Positions 13,611-20,788 of a stretch of DNA of 22,958 bases are shown here, piece by piece. Origin of the DNA: a virus; IMG/VR virus record IMGVR_UViG_3300029309_000365, positions 1 through 22,958 of that record. One strand, written 5' to 3'. The notes under the pieces were generated by a model that was given only the letters and a program-made list of their open reading frames with translations, was not told the origin of the DNA and did not search any database. Position numbers and translations under genes: made by a program. Numbering within the stretch: position 1 is the first letter of the stretch; each line of letters begins with the position of its first letter.

Positions 13611-15862
13611 TAATCTGCATCAATTGTTTGTTCTACTGTATCTATTGTTAATTTAGTGCTATCTATTGTTATAAATGGTTTACTAATTAAATCACCTAAA
13701 TGTTTAGGGCTATCTACTAATGTAAAGTTTTCTGTTTCATTAATAAGTTCTAGTTCACTTATACCAGTAGCAAAATTAGTTTTTAAACTATTTATTTTAA
13801 ATATTGTGTCAAATGCTACTAGCTTATCTGCTAAACTTAAATTTAGTATTATGCTTAATGGTAAATATGCTTTTACTTTATAAAGCCTAGTTCTAATATT
13901 AAATAAACCTGCTATATAACTTTCAAAATATGTTTTAAACAAACTAGTATTAAAAAGTGTTTTAGCATATTCATTATATTCACTGCCAAAATTTATTGTT
14001 TGTGAATCTGTAAGTGCTAAACTATTTGATGGTACATAATATTGTGTAATGCTTGTTTGTGATGATGAACTTGACAAAACACTAATTGCTGTACCACTTG
14101 TAACTTTAACAGGGTAAAATAATAATGGCTCACCTAAATATGGCTGTTGATTATCATCAACGTGATATCCAACTTGAACAGTAGTATCAACCCCTGATAA
14201 CACTGATTGGTCTCTAAGCCTTTCAAACTTCATATGCTCAAAGGGTAATTCAATTTTAAATTCTTGACCCTCAACTTTTTCATCACCACTAAATTTTAAA
14301 GACCCCCACTCTAAACCAAACCTTTCATTATGGTCATTTGCTAAAAATGTTTTAGTGCCTTTATATTTTAAATTAAGTTTTGCAAATGGTAAAACGCTTT
14401 CTACATCAACTATTGTTGTATCTAAATATTCTGTTATATCATAATTAGTTGTGCTGTTATTATAAAATTCATTTAGTGATTCTACCACTATAATATTTCT
14501 ATCATTTTGGTAAGCTATTAAATTAAACATTTTAAATATACTGCTTAAAAAATCTATAACAGTCATTTTAGGTAATTGGGAATTTGTACTAAATTCAGCA
14601 TCAGTAGTAATTTCTACTGACCCAAAAGCTGTTGCAGTTCTATTATTACTTCCTAAAAATTTCTTAACAGTTTCTTTTAATCTTAATTCAACTAAAAAGG
14701 TACTAGTTGTATCACAACTTATAAACAGTGTATATTGCCCTGCTTCTGCTAACATAAACTCAGTATCAAATGCAGTAAAAGAACTTCCCATAAAATTAAA
14801 ATTTAAATCACTTTGTGTTACTGTTTGCCTGTAATGTTCTTCACCATCTCTTTCAATAATGATGTCAAAACTTGTTGTTAGTGGTGGTGGTGTAACTATT
14901 ATAGCGTGTCTAATTTCAACAGTTTTTGTATTTTGTGGTTGCCTTATATTCCAATATGAACTTTTAACTTTTGGTTGCCAAAAATTTCTATCTGCTGTAT
15001 TAGTACCTGACAAATCACCCCAGTTTTTACACTGTTGAACAATACTATCATCTTCAAGTACTCCACCTTTTTTTCTATGTAACCACAAATACAAATTATA
15101 AAAAGGCAGGTTATCTTTGTTAAAAAAATCTCTGCTAAATTTTATGTCTTGTGAGTAACCATTTTCAATATTGTATTTATCTTCAATAGCTTTTATAATT
15201 GTAAATATTCTTAAAGCAGGTTTTAATTGTTCAAATGGTACACCTTGCACAACAGAACTGCTTACAAATAAATTTTTTTGACCTGATACATTTGTGTTGC
15301 TATTATAAAACAATCTATCTGTATGTGTAATTAAAGGTACTACAATGGCATCATCATATTGTTCATTTTCACCATTAACATTTACTGTAAAATCTTGACC
15401 ATTTTGCAGTGCCGCTATTACATTTGTAGCATTATAATCAAAACTAAAGTTACTTAGATAACCTAAAGAACCTAATAAATCTTTACCAAAAAAATCTTTT
15501 AAATTTATTGATTCACCAAAAAATGTTAAATTATAGGTATGTGGTTTGTTACCTAATAATTTTACTGATTCAAGTTTTACTTTTCCTTTTTTAAATAGTT
15601 GGTGGTTTAAATATAATTGTGCTTCTTTTTTTTGTCTTGATGTAAAACCATCTATATCATACCTATAATAATGTCTAAATAATTTGTTGTTATTTTTACT
15701 TGCAGGTACAGCAAATGTTTTACTAAAATCACTAAATACTTTCTCTACATTTTTTATGTTTTTTAATGTTTGAATAAGTGTAACTGATTCATCTTTGAAC
15801 ATCTCAACTTCCGTTAATGTACCTGCTTCATCTGCAATAAATAAATTAAGTCTTAGTGGCAT
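13610..15862 (-). CDS. Large putative tail tip / baseplate structural protein (750 aa)
   Basis: The N-terminal region (MPLRLNLFIADEAGTLTEVEMFKDE, VFSDFSKTFAVPASKNNNKLFRHYYRYDIDGF, LYLNHQLFKKGKVKLESVKLLGNKPHTYNLTFFGE, about residues 1-118) matches a family common in Bacteroidota phages and usually annotated only as tail or structural protein. 'FSKxFxVPASKNNNKhFxHYY' is its hallmark. The middle is beta-rich. A segment near residue 430 (LPKMTVIDFLSSIFKMFNLIAYQNDRNIIVVESLNEFY) resembles the hub-like 'hh..hh..h.hhh......hhVE' pattern of distal tail or baseplate proteins. It lies between a 332-aa structural protein (one-base overlap, TAATG) and the 48-aa gene. I infer a distal-tail or tip protein; it could instead be a large minor virion protein. 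Confidence 0.6.
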   Translation of the reverse strand: MPLRLNLFIADEAGTLTEVEMFKDESVTLIQTLKNIKNVEKVFSDFSKTFAVPASKNNNKLFRHYYRYDIDGFTSRQKKEAQLYLNHQLFKKGKVKLESVKLLGNKPHTYNLTFFGESINLKDFFGKDLLGSLGYLSNFSFDYNATNVIAALQNGQDFTVNVNGENEQYDDAIVVPLITHTDRLFYNSNTNVSGQKNLFVSSSVVQGVPFEQLKPALRIFTIIKAIEDKYNIENGYSQDIKFSRDFFNKDNLPFYNLYLWLHRKKGGVLEDDSIVQQCKNWGDLSGTNTADRNFWQPKVKSSYWNIRQPQNTKTVEIRHAIIVTPPPLTTSFDIIIERDGEEHYRQTVTQSDLNFNFMGSSFTAFDTEFMLAEAGQYTLFISCDTTSTFLVELRLKETVKKFLGSNNRTATAFGSVEITTDAEFSTNSQLPKMTVIDFLSSIFKMFNLIAYQNDRNIIVVESLNEFYNNSTTNYDITEYLDTTIVDVESVLPFAKLNLKYKGTKTFLANDHNERFGLEWGSLKFSGDEKVEGQEFKIELPFEHMKFERLRDQSVLSGVDTTVQVGYHVDDNQQPYLGEPLLFYPVKVTSGTAISVLSSSSSQTSITQYYVPSNSLALTDSQTINFGSEYNEYAKTLFNTSLFKTYFESYIAGLFNIRTRLYKVKAYLPLSIILNLSLADKLVAFDTIFKINSLKTNFATGISELELINETENFTLVDSPKHLGDLISKPFITIDSTKLTIDTVEQTIDAD

Positions 15863-16860
15863 TATCTTACATTGTTTATTTTGTCAAAGGCAAATTCAAA
15901 TCTAATCTCGTGATTTATAAGTTTGTCATTTAAACTTGTTTTAAAAGTCATATCCATACTTTTACATAATACTGGTAAAGTTTTATTTTCAAACCTTATC
16001 CAAATATGTTCACTAATTAAAAGTTCTTCTACAGCTAAATTAAAATCTTCATTTACATATCCTGTATTTAAAACTAAACTTGTTTTTGCTTCAGTATTGT
16101 ACCTTTGTTTTTGTCCTTTATAGGTTGCATAAGTAACAGTAGAATTATCTATTGTGTTAGTTTTAAAAACCTCATCAGTAACAGCCATTCTTTCTGTAGT
16201 CTTTTTATAAAAATATATATCTTGATATGCACCATATTTGTTTACAAATGTTACTTTAAAAACTGTATGTTTTGGTTCACATACATTTACAATAGTAACA
16301 GTTTTATCTAATGTTGAATCATTAGTGTCATAAATTTGTATAGTGCTACTATTTGCAGGTATTGTAATATATTGTATTTTTTGGTTGCTATTACCATTGT
16401 CAGTTATTTCTGTTGTAGTGCTATCTATAATAACTTTGCCTACACCTTCTGCTAATATAGGAAACTTACCTGCTGTGTTTTCAGGTAAATAAAAAGTGCT
16501 ATTACTAAATAGTGCATTGTCTGATAATTGTGGGTTAATACCATCTTCAAAATACCCATATCCATCAAGTGCTAAAAAACTTTGTGTTACTGGTGACCCT
16601 GTTGCAAACTCACTATCATTACTTGCAGTTTCATACAGCTTAGTTATACAAGTTACCCAAGCAGTCACACTTGCATAATCATTATTAAACGAGTGTGTTA
16701 AATAATCTCTTACCAACTCACCTATCTCAAATAAGACATTTGCTTGTGTTGATATTTTAGTTTTCTCTAAACTGTATCTTAAATTTGTTGCACTAGGTGT
16801 ACTGGTAACTGTACCTGTATAAATATATATTTGTAGTGCCGCTTTATGTAGTGTTGGCAT
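15862..16860 (-). CDS. Putative tail-associated structural protein (332 aa)
   Basis: No precise family name can be given. The protein starts MPTLHKAALQIYIYTGT and has an N-terminal domain with LRYSLEKTKISTQANVLFEIGELVRDYLTH (about residues 27-56). A beta-rich centre follows (LDGYGYFEDGINPQL; STIQIYDTNDS). The C-terminal domain is the most recognisable: VFKVTFVNKYGAYQDIYFYKKTTERMAVTDEVFKTNT (about 204-240), RYNTEAKTSLVLNTGYVNEDFNLAVEELLISEHIW, and KTSLNDKLINHEIRFEFAFDKINN. 'KhTFVNKxGAhQDhhFxKK' followed by 'NTGhVxExxNxhhEELLhSExhW' recurs in structural proteins of Bacteroidota phages. It is coupled by TAATG to the 750-aa tail protein and probably acts with it. An in-frame TAA six bases before the ATG fixes the start region. 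Confidence 0.55.
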   Translation of the reverse strand: MPTLHKAALQIYIYTGTVTSTPSATNLRYSLEKTKISTQANVLFEIGELVRDYLTHSFNNDYASVTAWVTCITKLYETASNDSEFATGSPVTQSFLALDGYGYFEDGINPQLSDNALFSNSTFYLPENTAGKFPILAEGVGKVIIDSTTTEITDNGNSNQKIQYITIPANSSTIQIYDTNDSTLDKTVTIVNVCEPKHTVFKVTFVNKYGAYQDIYFYKKTTERMAVTDEVFKTNTIDNSTVTYATYKGQKQRYNTEAKTSLVLNTGYVNEDFNLAVEELLISEHIWIRFENKTLPVLCKSMDMTFKTSLNDKLINHEIRFEFAFDKINNVR

Positions 16861-16873
16861 ATCTTTTTATTTT

Positions 16874-16930
16874 TTATGTTCCTGTATATTGCAAAAAAAA
16901 TGGACTTCTTGCATTTATTCTATTACTCAT
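16874..16930 (-). CDS. 18-codon mini-ORF resembling the N-terminus of the upstream gene
   Basis: The ATG at 16930 lies one base after the stop of the 201-aa Ig-like gene, and the peptide MSNRINARSPFFLQYTGT ends at 16874. It resembles the first residues of that upstream gene (MSDLIFARSPFTIKHT), with the same spacing of MS, I, ARSPF and T. It contains a run of eight T residues (TTT TTT TTG). It may be a truncated duplicate left by recombination, or a tiny gene in its own right. A frameshift into the next gene is ruled out by an in-frame TAA before that gene's start. Confidence 0.45.
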   Translation of the reverse strand: MSNRINARSPFFLQYTGT

Positions 16931-16931
16931 A

Positions 16932-17537
16932 TTATCCTATTACTTTTTTGTTCGCTGCTATATAAGCATCTGTTATTTGATACGTTACTGCTAAAACACC
17001 ACCTACAGAATAACGATAATCAAAGTTTGATAAATAAGGGTGTTTTACATCAATTGTTGTAGTACTGTTTGCACCTGACAAAGTACCTGACTGACTAGCA
17101 TTACTACAGTCTGTATAATTAAATACCATATCTGACTGTGTATGTATAGCACTAAAATTAAATAATTTAAGTCTTATACAAGTAGGTGTCGCTGCCCCTT
17201 GTGTAACCTCAATTTCACAAGTATGTGAACTAGCACTAAATCCACTAGGTATATTAAATGTAACTCTTAAACTTACTGTTGTAGCTGTAGTAACTGTTGG
17301 AAAACTTGTAGCACCACTTGTTGATGTTACAGATGTAACAGTTAAACTTGCACCAGTTGCATTGTCAATTACATTGCCAGTTTGTATAGCCCCTGCTGAA
17401 TTAACACTAAAGTTTTCAAAACGTGCAAACCTACCATATATGTTAGTTCCATAACATTCATATACTGGTGGTGGTGGGTCTGCCACTGATGTATGCTTTA
17501 TTGTAAATGGGCTTCTAGCAAATATTAAATCACTCAT
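16932..17537 (-). CDS. Ig-like structural protein (201 aa)
   Basis: After an opening with ARSPF (MSDLIFARSPFTIK) and a proline stretch (DPPPPVYECYG), residues about 28-113 form one Ig-like unit: FENFSVNSAGAIQ, a Ser/Thr-rich centre, VSLRVTFNIPSGFSASSHTCEIEVTQ. This unit has the same layout as the five repeats of the 785-aa virion protein, including the flanking cysteines (C28 and C107). A second, different beta domain follows (about 120-201; CIRLKLFNFSAIHTQSDMVFNYTDC ... YRYSVGGVLAVTYQITD). The gene overlaps the upstream one by ATGA. I infer a tail surface protein carrying a shared adhesive domain. A tail-tube protein with an added Ig domain is an alternative that I cannot exclude. Confidence 0.5.
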   Translation of the reverse strand: MSDLIFARSPFTIKHTSVADPPPPVYECYGTNIYGRFARFENFSVNSAGAIQTGNVIDNATGASLTVTSVTSTSGATSFPTVTTATTVSLRVTFNIPSGFSASSHTCEIEVTQGAATPTCIRLKLFNFSAIHTQSDMVFNYTDCSNASQSGTLSGANSTTTIDVKHPYLSNFDYRYSVGGVLAVTYQITDAYIAANKKVIG

Positions 17538-18073
17538 TCAAATATATTTTTATCTTTTAAATTATTAGGTAAAAATGTTTCTAAGTCTAAGGCATAGGCA
17601 TCCTGTATTTCTTTGTCTATATTTGCAAATGCTTTTTCAAAAGGTCTAGTAAAAAACAAACTAGGCTTAATACCTTTTTGATAAATTGACCTTGCAATAA
17701 TAAATGCCATACTTTTGTAACTCATAAACCTACCTGTTTCATCATCTAGCCATTGAAATCTTTTTCTTTGAATCCATTTTAATATACCATCTCTAAGCCC
17801 ACCTCTTTTACCTGTACCAGTGCCAAATTGAAAAGGGCTAGTTCTATTGTTTATTGAACTACCTGCACCCTTAACACCTTGGTCTACAAATGAACCATAA
17901 GGTGCTATAAACCATTTTACCCTGATTGAGTTAGGCATTTCTTTTGCAACATAAGAAAGGCTTTTATATAAATTACCACCTGCTTTTTTTTGCCTAGTCA
18001 AATTACTTCTACTAGCCTTTATTACATTTTTGGCAAACCTGTTTAGTATAGTTTGTACATTTTTTAGTTGCAT
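17534..18073 (-). CDS. Tail completion / HK97 gp10-like protein (179 aa)
   Basis: The N-terminal helix (QLKNVQTILNRFAKNVIKASRSNLTRQKKAGGNLYKSLSY, about residues 2-42) and the central VKWFIAPYGSFVDQGVKGAG (about 54-73) match the HK97 gp10 / tail-completion fold. There, a 'hxxxAxYaxxVExG'-like strand follows a helix with a 'GxLxxSh' motif (here GGNLYKSL). It continues with FQFGTGTGKRGGLRDGILKWIQRK and SMAFIIARSIYQKGIKPSLFFTRPFEKAF, the latter resembling the 'hAhxIARxIhxxGIKPxxFFxxP' ending of such proteins. It would sit at the head-tail junction or at the end of the tail tube. It overlaps its upstream neighbour by 10 bases and its downstream neighbour by 4. Confidence 0.65.
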   Translation of the reverse strand: MQLKNVQTILNRFAKNVIKASRSNLTRQKKAGGNLYKSLSYVAKEMPNSIRVKWFIAPYGSFVDQGVKGAGSSINNRTSPFQFGTGTGKRGGLRDGILKWIQRKRFQWLDDETGRFMSYKSMAFIIARSIYQKGIKPSLFFTRPFEKAFANIDKEIQDAYALDLETFLPNNLKDKNIFE

Positions 18074-18537
18074 ATGTCTATGTCATTTGGTATTAAAATA
18101 TCCATTGTCAAAGCCCATCCACTAACAGCATTTTCAAATCTATCTACAAAAGGTTCACAAGTTGGGTTACCATCTAATTGGTATAGGTTTCTGTTTAGTG
18201 TACCCTTTCTTAATATTTGTACTAATTTATTTTGTACTGCTAATTGTGTATTGAGTACATCGTGTTCATTATTATTACCCCTAAATTGGTCTGTAGTTTC
18301 TGATTTAGATATATCTACTACATCCATACTTATAACACTAATAGAAAATCTAACAAGGTTTTCTTCTAGGTTTGCACTGTTTACTATTATATGTGATAGT
18401 GGGTATATAGTAGCCTTGTTTAAATCTACATCTGTAATATCACCTGTAGTTACTGTATTTACATTTGGGTCTAATAATAATTGTGATTCTATTTGTTCTG
18501 TTATTAAATAAAATCCCCTTGCACCTTTGTTAGCCAT
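18064..18537 (-). CDS. Putative tail terminator-like protein (157 aa)
   Basis: The protein (MANKGARGFYLITEQIESQLLLDPNVNTVTTGDITDVDLNKATIYPLSHIIVNSA) has a helix followed by a beta-rich core. It contains FSISVISMDVVDISKSETTDQFRGNNNEHDVLNTQLAVQNKLVQIL (about residues 65-110) and ends YQLDGNPTCEPFVDRFENAVSGWALTMDILIPNDIDIC. This sequence is highly typical of a conserved family in flavobacterial and marine Bacteroidota phages. The size and alpha-beta layout fit a tail terminator (lambda gpU-like) role, with a neighbouring completion protein and tail chaperone, but the assignment is by context rather than by a named domain. Its ATG lies inside the last codons of the frameshifted chaperone extension, an 8-base overlap that suggests coupling to the longer product. 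Confidence 0.6.
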   Translation of the reverse strand: MANKGARGFYLITEQIESQLLLDPNVNTVTTGDITDVDLNKATIYPLSHIIVNSANLEENLVRFSISVISMDVVDISKSETTDQFRGNNNEHDVLNTQLAVQNKLVQILRKGTLNRNLYQLDGNPTCEPFVDRFENAVSGWALTMDILIPNDIDICN

Positions 18538-19269
18538 TTTGTTTTTTCTTTATATTTTTCATCTCTAATATATTTTTTTCTTTTTCAAACATCAGAAAAT
18601 TTAAACATTTATGCACATTTAATTTAGTGATATTTTCAAGTTGTCTAATATCCCCCTTAGATAACCCATATATGCTGGAGTACCATCCCCATCTAACTCC
18701 GAATTGATGTACTGCACTAACTGATGTTCCTGTTTCTCCGTTAAATAAGTTATCATAGTTTGTGACAAGTCGTTTCCTAAATGATAAAAAAAAAGTATAG
18801 AACCCATTACTGCATCCATTGGCATATGTAATAAATTATCATCTATCTTGGCTTCATATTCTTTTATGTTGTACAGGTCTTTATCTTGTGTTTCTATAGG
18901 TCTATACAGCACTGACATCGCCTTGTGCATATTATCCCAACTTTGCAGGTATGTGTCTAAGTCTACATATTCACCAAAAGACATTTCATCAAGGTTAGGT
19001 ATAAAACCATACCTTATACCCCTTACTCTTATAACTCTTTGCAGGTCAGTTTTTTCAGTCATCATTGCTTTTAGTATTTCAACTATAGCATAAGCATCAT
19101 TTACTTTTAGACCTTTTACAATTTCAGGTGAAACATTACAAAATATTTCTATCATTTTAGTGGCTAGTACATTTTCATCTTCTGTTGAATCCTGTACTTT
19201 TAAGAACCTTTGATACTGATGTAATGTAACATCTTCTAAACCTTGTGGCACTTCTATATCAATCTTCAT
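18530..19269 (-). CDS. Tail assembly chaperone, long -1 frameshift product (gpGT-like, 246 aa)
   Basis: Translation starts at 19269 and, after codon 161, can slip back one base at T TTT TTT (18793-18787). The -1 frame stays open for 85 codons to TAA at 18532-18530. The new segment begins LSFRKRLVTNYDNLFNG and holds FGVRWGWYSSIYGLSKGDIR (fusion residues about 190-209) and LNVHKCLNFLMFEKEKN (about 217-233). The 'WGWYxxIYxLxxGDIxxhxxhTxLxhxxCLxhLxFEKxK' pattern is typical of the T part of tail-assembly chaperones. There is no ATG in the -1 frame until deep inside this block, so it needs the upstream start. By analogy with lambda G/GT, the rare long form would bind the tape measure while the short form coats it. 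A homopolymer sequencing error is the main alternative. Confidence 0.75.
18619..19269 (-). CDS. Tail assembly chaperone, short form (gpG-like, 216 aa)
   Basis: Without slippage the frame ends at 18621-18619 after 216 residues. Recognisable family features are MKIDIEVPQGLEDVTLHQYQRFLKV (residues 1-25), EIFCNVSPEIVKGLKVNDAYAIVEILKAM, and IRYGFIPNLDEMSFGEYVDLDTYLQSWDNMHKAMSVLYRP (about 84-123). The MPMDAVMGSILFFYHLGNDL segment (about 148-167) spans the slip site. Proteins of this type are encoded in tail modules of Bacteroidota phages. The start is supported by the CGTTATAT element and ATGAAG. In this phage the gene directly follows the large terminase, 27 bases away, rather than directly preceding the tape measure as in lambda-like phages. 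Confidence 0.7.
   Translation of the reverse strand: MKIDIEVPQGLEDVTLHQYQRFLKVQDSTEDENVLATKMIEIFCNVSPEIVKGLKVNDAYAIVEILKAMMTEKTDLQRVIRVRGIRYGFIPNLDEMSFGEYVDLDTYLQSWDNMHKAMSVLYRPIETQDKDLYNIKEYEAKIDDNLLHMPMDAVMGSILFFYHLGNDLSQTMITYLTEKQEHQLVQYINSELDGDGTPAYMGYLRGILDNLKISLN
18787..18793 (-). promoter_or_regulatory. -1 ribosomal frameshift slippery site, T TTT TTT
   Basis: In the chaperone frame the codons are CTT TTT TTT TAT, a run of nine T residues (18794-18786) that contains the canonical X XXY YYZ heptamer as T TTT TTT. The -1 frame has a TAA upstream (before 18837), so the overlap window where a shift is productive is short and includes this site. A 7-bp inverted repeat (18787-18781 with 18756-18750) begins right at the site, too close for a standard stimulatory stem. 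Confidence 0.75.
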
Positions 19270-19273
19270 AATT

Positions 19274-19281
19274 ATATAACG
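19274..19281 (-). promoter_or_regulatory. CGTTATAT start-site element (copy 4)
   Basis: On the minus strand CGTTATAT, AATT, ATGAAG precedes the tail-chaperone gene in the 27-base gap after the large terminase. It is identical over 12 bases to the copy before 5190. It marks the point where the chain of overlapping genes from the right end is broken, so it may start the tail transcript. Confidence 0.5.
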
Positions 19282-19296
19282 TATTTTTATTAGTAT

Positions 19297-20457
19297 TTAT
19301 TGAATAGCATATTTTCCAAAATTTGGTTTGCTTAGTATATTAAAGGTAGCGTATCTAAGGGAATCTAACAAATGGTTATGTTTGTCTATAGGTATGTTAG
19401 TAAGTTTACCTGTTTTATCTTCACTCCATTTATAGTTTCTAAATTCTTGTATTAGGTTTTTGCTATTAGGTGTTACATATAATTTATACCTTTTAAGTAA
19501 ATCTATACCTGCAATAATACTATCCCTGCCTTTTACAGTTGGTCTAATATTCCAACCTGTTCTTCTTAGATAGTCATTAAGTCTTGGTTCACTACTATCA
19601 CTATATATTATTTTATCACCCACATTAAGTATTTTAAAATGTGAATGTATGTCCTCAGCAGTCATCATAGTTTTGTAAAGGTGTTCTTCTACATATAAGT
19701 TATGTCCTTTTTTATATACTGAAATATGTGCAGTTGGGTCATTGGTATATCCATAGTCTACACCCATAGATAAAAACTCAGCATCTTCAGGTATGTTGCT
19801 TTCTCGATAGCTAAATATAGTTGATTTACTTATACCTTTTTGCCCTAGCCCATATATCTGCCAATATTGTGGGTCAGTTTCTTTTAGCCTTTCTATTTCT
19901 TTTATAAGGGCTTGTTCTAAAAATGTATTGTCTTTGTAAGTTGTAATATAAAAATCAGCATCATCTCTAGTTATAACTTTGTCATATATCCAACTGTATT
20001 CATCAGATGGGTTATAATCTATTATTATTTTTTCATTAGTTCTAAATAACAATTGTTGCCAGTCCTCAAAATAAAGTTCATTAGCTTCATTGATAAATAA
20101 TACATCTCTTTTTCTACCCCTTACTTTTTGTGGCTCATCTAAACTTATAAATTCTACAAGATTGTTGTATAAATTATATTCGCTTGATGATTTATTGTGA
20201 TTTATTTCATTATACATTTTATGTGTTTTAAGTATATCAAAAAAATCACGCATTACAGTTGCTCTTAAACTGGGAAAACTTTTGCGACAAATTGTAATTA
20301 TTTTACCTGTGTTTTGTGTGCAATAACTAAATATTATCCATAATAATATATTATACGTTTTTCCAGAACGTGTACCGCCTTGCTCAACTATAATTTTTTT
20401 TTGGCTTTTTAAAAGGTGTTTAAAAACTACATTAGTCTTTATTTTCATTTTTTTCAA
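19297..20457 (-). CDS. terL: Terminase large subunit (386 aa)
   Basis: The large terminase is the DNA-packaging motor and headful/cos nuclease. The ATPase part has a Walker A motif GGTRSGKT (residues 27-34), an adenine-binding-like region before it (KKIIVEQ), and Walker B with catalytic Glu in DVLFINEA (118-125). A coupling segment IIIDYNPS follows (144-151). The nuclease part has the RNase H-like acidic residues D234 (GVDYG), D287 (IIYSDSSE) and D365 (NHLLDSLRY). The order and spacing fit PBSX-type (Terminase_3/6) enzymes. The start MKKMK at 20457 overlaps the small subunit by 26 bases; an ATG nine bases further in is equally possible. No intein or insertion is visible, and the length is normal to slightly short. 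Confidence 0.92.
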   Translation of the reverse strand: MKKMKIKTNVVFKHLLKSQKKIIVEQGGTRSGKTYNILLWIIFSYCTQNTGKIITICRKSFPSLRATVMRDFFDILKTHKMYNEINHNKSSSEYNLYNNLVEFISLDEPQKVRGRKRDVLFINEANELYFEDWQQLLFRTNEKIIIDYNPSDEYSWIYDKVITRDDADFYITTYKDNTFLEQALIKEIERLKETDPQYWQIYGLGQKGISKSTIFSYRESNIPEDAEFLSMGVDYGYTNDPTAHISVYKKGHNLYVEEHLYKTMMTAEDIHSHFKILNVGDKIIYSDSSEPRLNDYLRRTGWNIRPTVKGRDSIIAGIDLLKRYKLYVTPNSKNLIQEFRNYKWSEDKTGKLTNIPIDKHNHLLDSLRYATFNILSKPNFGKYAIQ

Positions 20458-20788
20458 TAATCTCTACAATGACATTATTTGGTAAACCATCTGCACCTGT
20501 TATTTCTTGTCTTTCAACATAACCCCTTTTTTTACCTTTTGTTTTTAACAAGAATATTGTCGCTGCTGTATTTCCTTTTTGTATCTGCTGATGTAGTTGG
20601 CTTTCTGCAAAATCTAAAGTGATGTTTTCTAATTCATCTACCCTTTGCCTAAATTCTACATCATCATTATAGTATTTATAAAATGTAGTTCTGCCTATAT
20701 CTGCTTGTTTACAAGCTGTTGTAACTACACCTAAAGATTTTTCTAATGCTTCTAATAATGCTTTTTTATTGTGTTCACTTTTGTTCAT
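20432..20788 (-). CDS. terS: Terminase small subunit (118 aa)
   Basis: This subunit recognises the phage DNA to be packaged and hands it to the large subunit. Residues about 10-45 form a helix-turn-helix (LLEALEKSLGVVTTACKQADIGRTTFYKYYNDDVEFRQRV). The oligomerisation part has DFAESQLHQQIQKGNTAATIFLLKTKGKKRGYVERQE (about 64-100), the classic 'AExxLxxxIxxGNxxAxxFxLKxxxKxRGYxERxE' pattern. The C-terminus (VIVEIIEKNENKD) would contact the large terminase. It overlaps the glycosyltransferase gene by ATGA upstream and the large terminase by 26 bases downstream. Confidence 0.88.
   Translation of the reverse strand: MNKSEHNKKALLEALEKSLGVVTTACKQADIGRTTFYKYYNDDVEFRQRVDELENITLDFAESQLHQQIQKGNTAATIFLLKTKGKKRGYVERQEITGADGLPNNVIVEIIEKNENKD

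Noticed and set aside
16860-16930. Frameshift at the T8 run of the 18-codon mini-ORF into the 332-aa gene
   Set aside because: The frame of the 332-aa gene has an in-frame TAA six bases before its ATG, and the -1 frame does not join it, so no fusion is possible.
18068-18511. 147-aa plus-strand frame opposite the tail terminator-like gene
   Set aside because: It is wholly antisense to a gene with family-typical sequence and tight operon overlaps.
18750-18787. 7-bp inverted repeat as the stimulatory stem for frameshifting
   Set aside because: TTATCAT/ATGATAA is perfect but starts on the slippery site itself with a 24-base loop; known stimulators sit 5-9 bases downstream. It may still be chance in AT-rich DNA.
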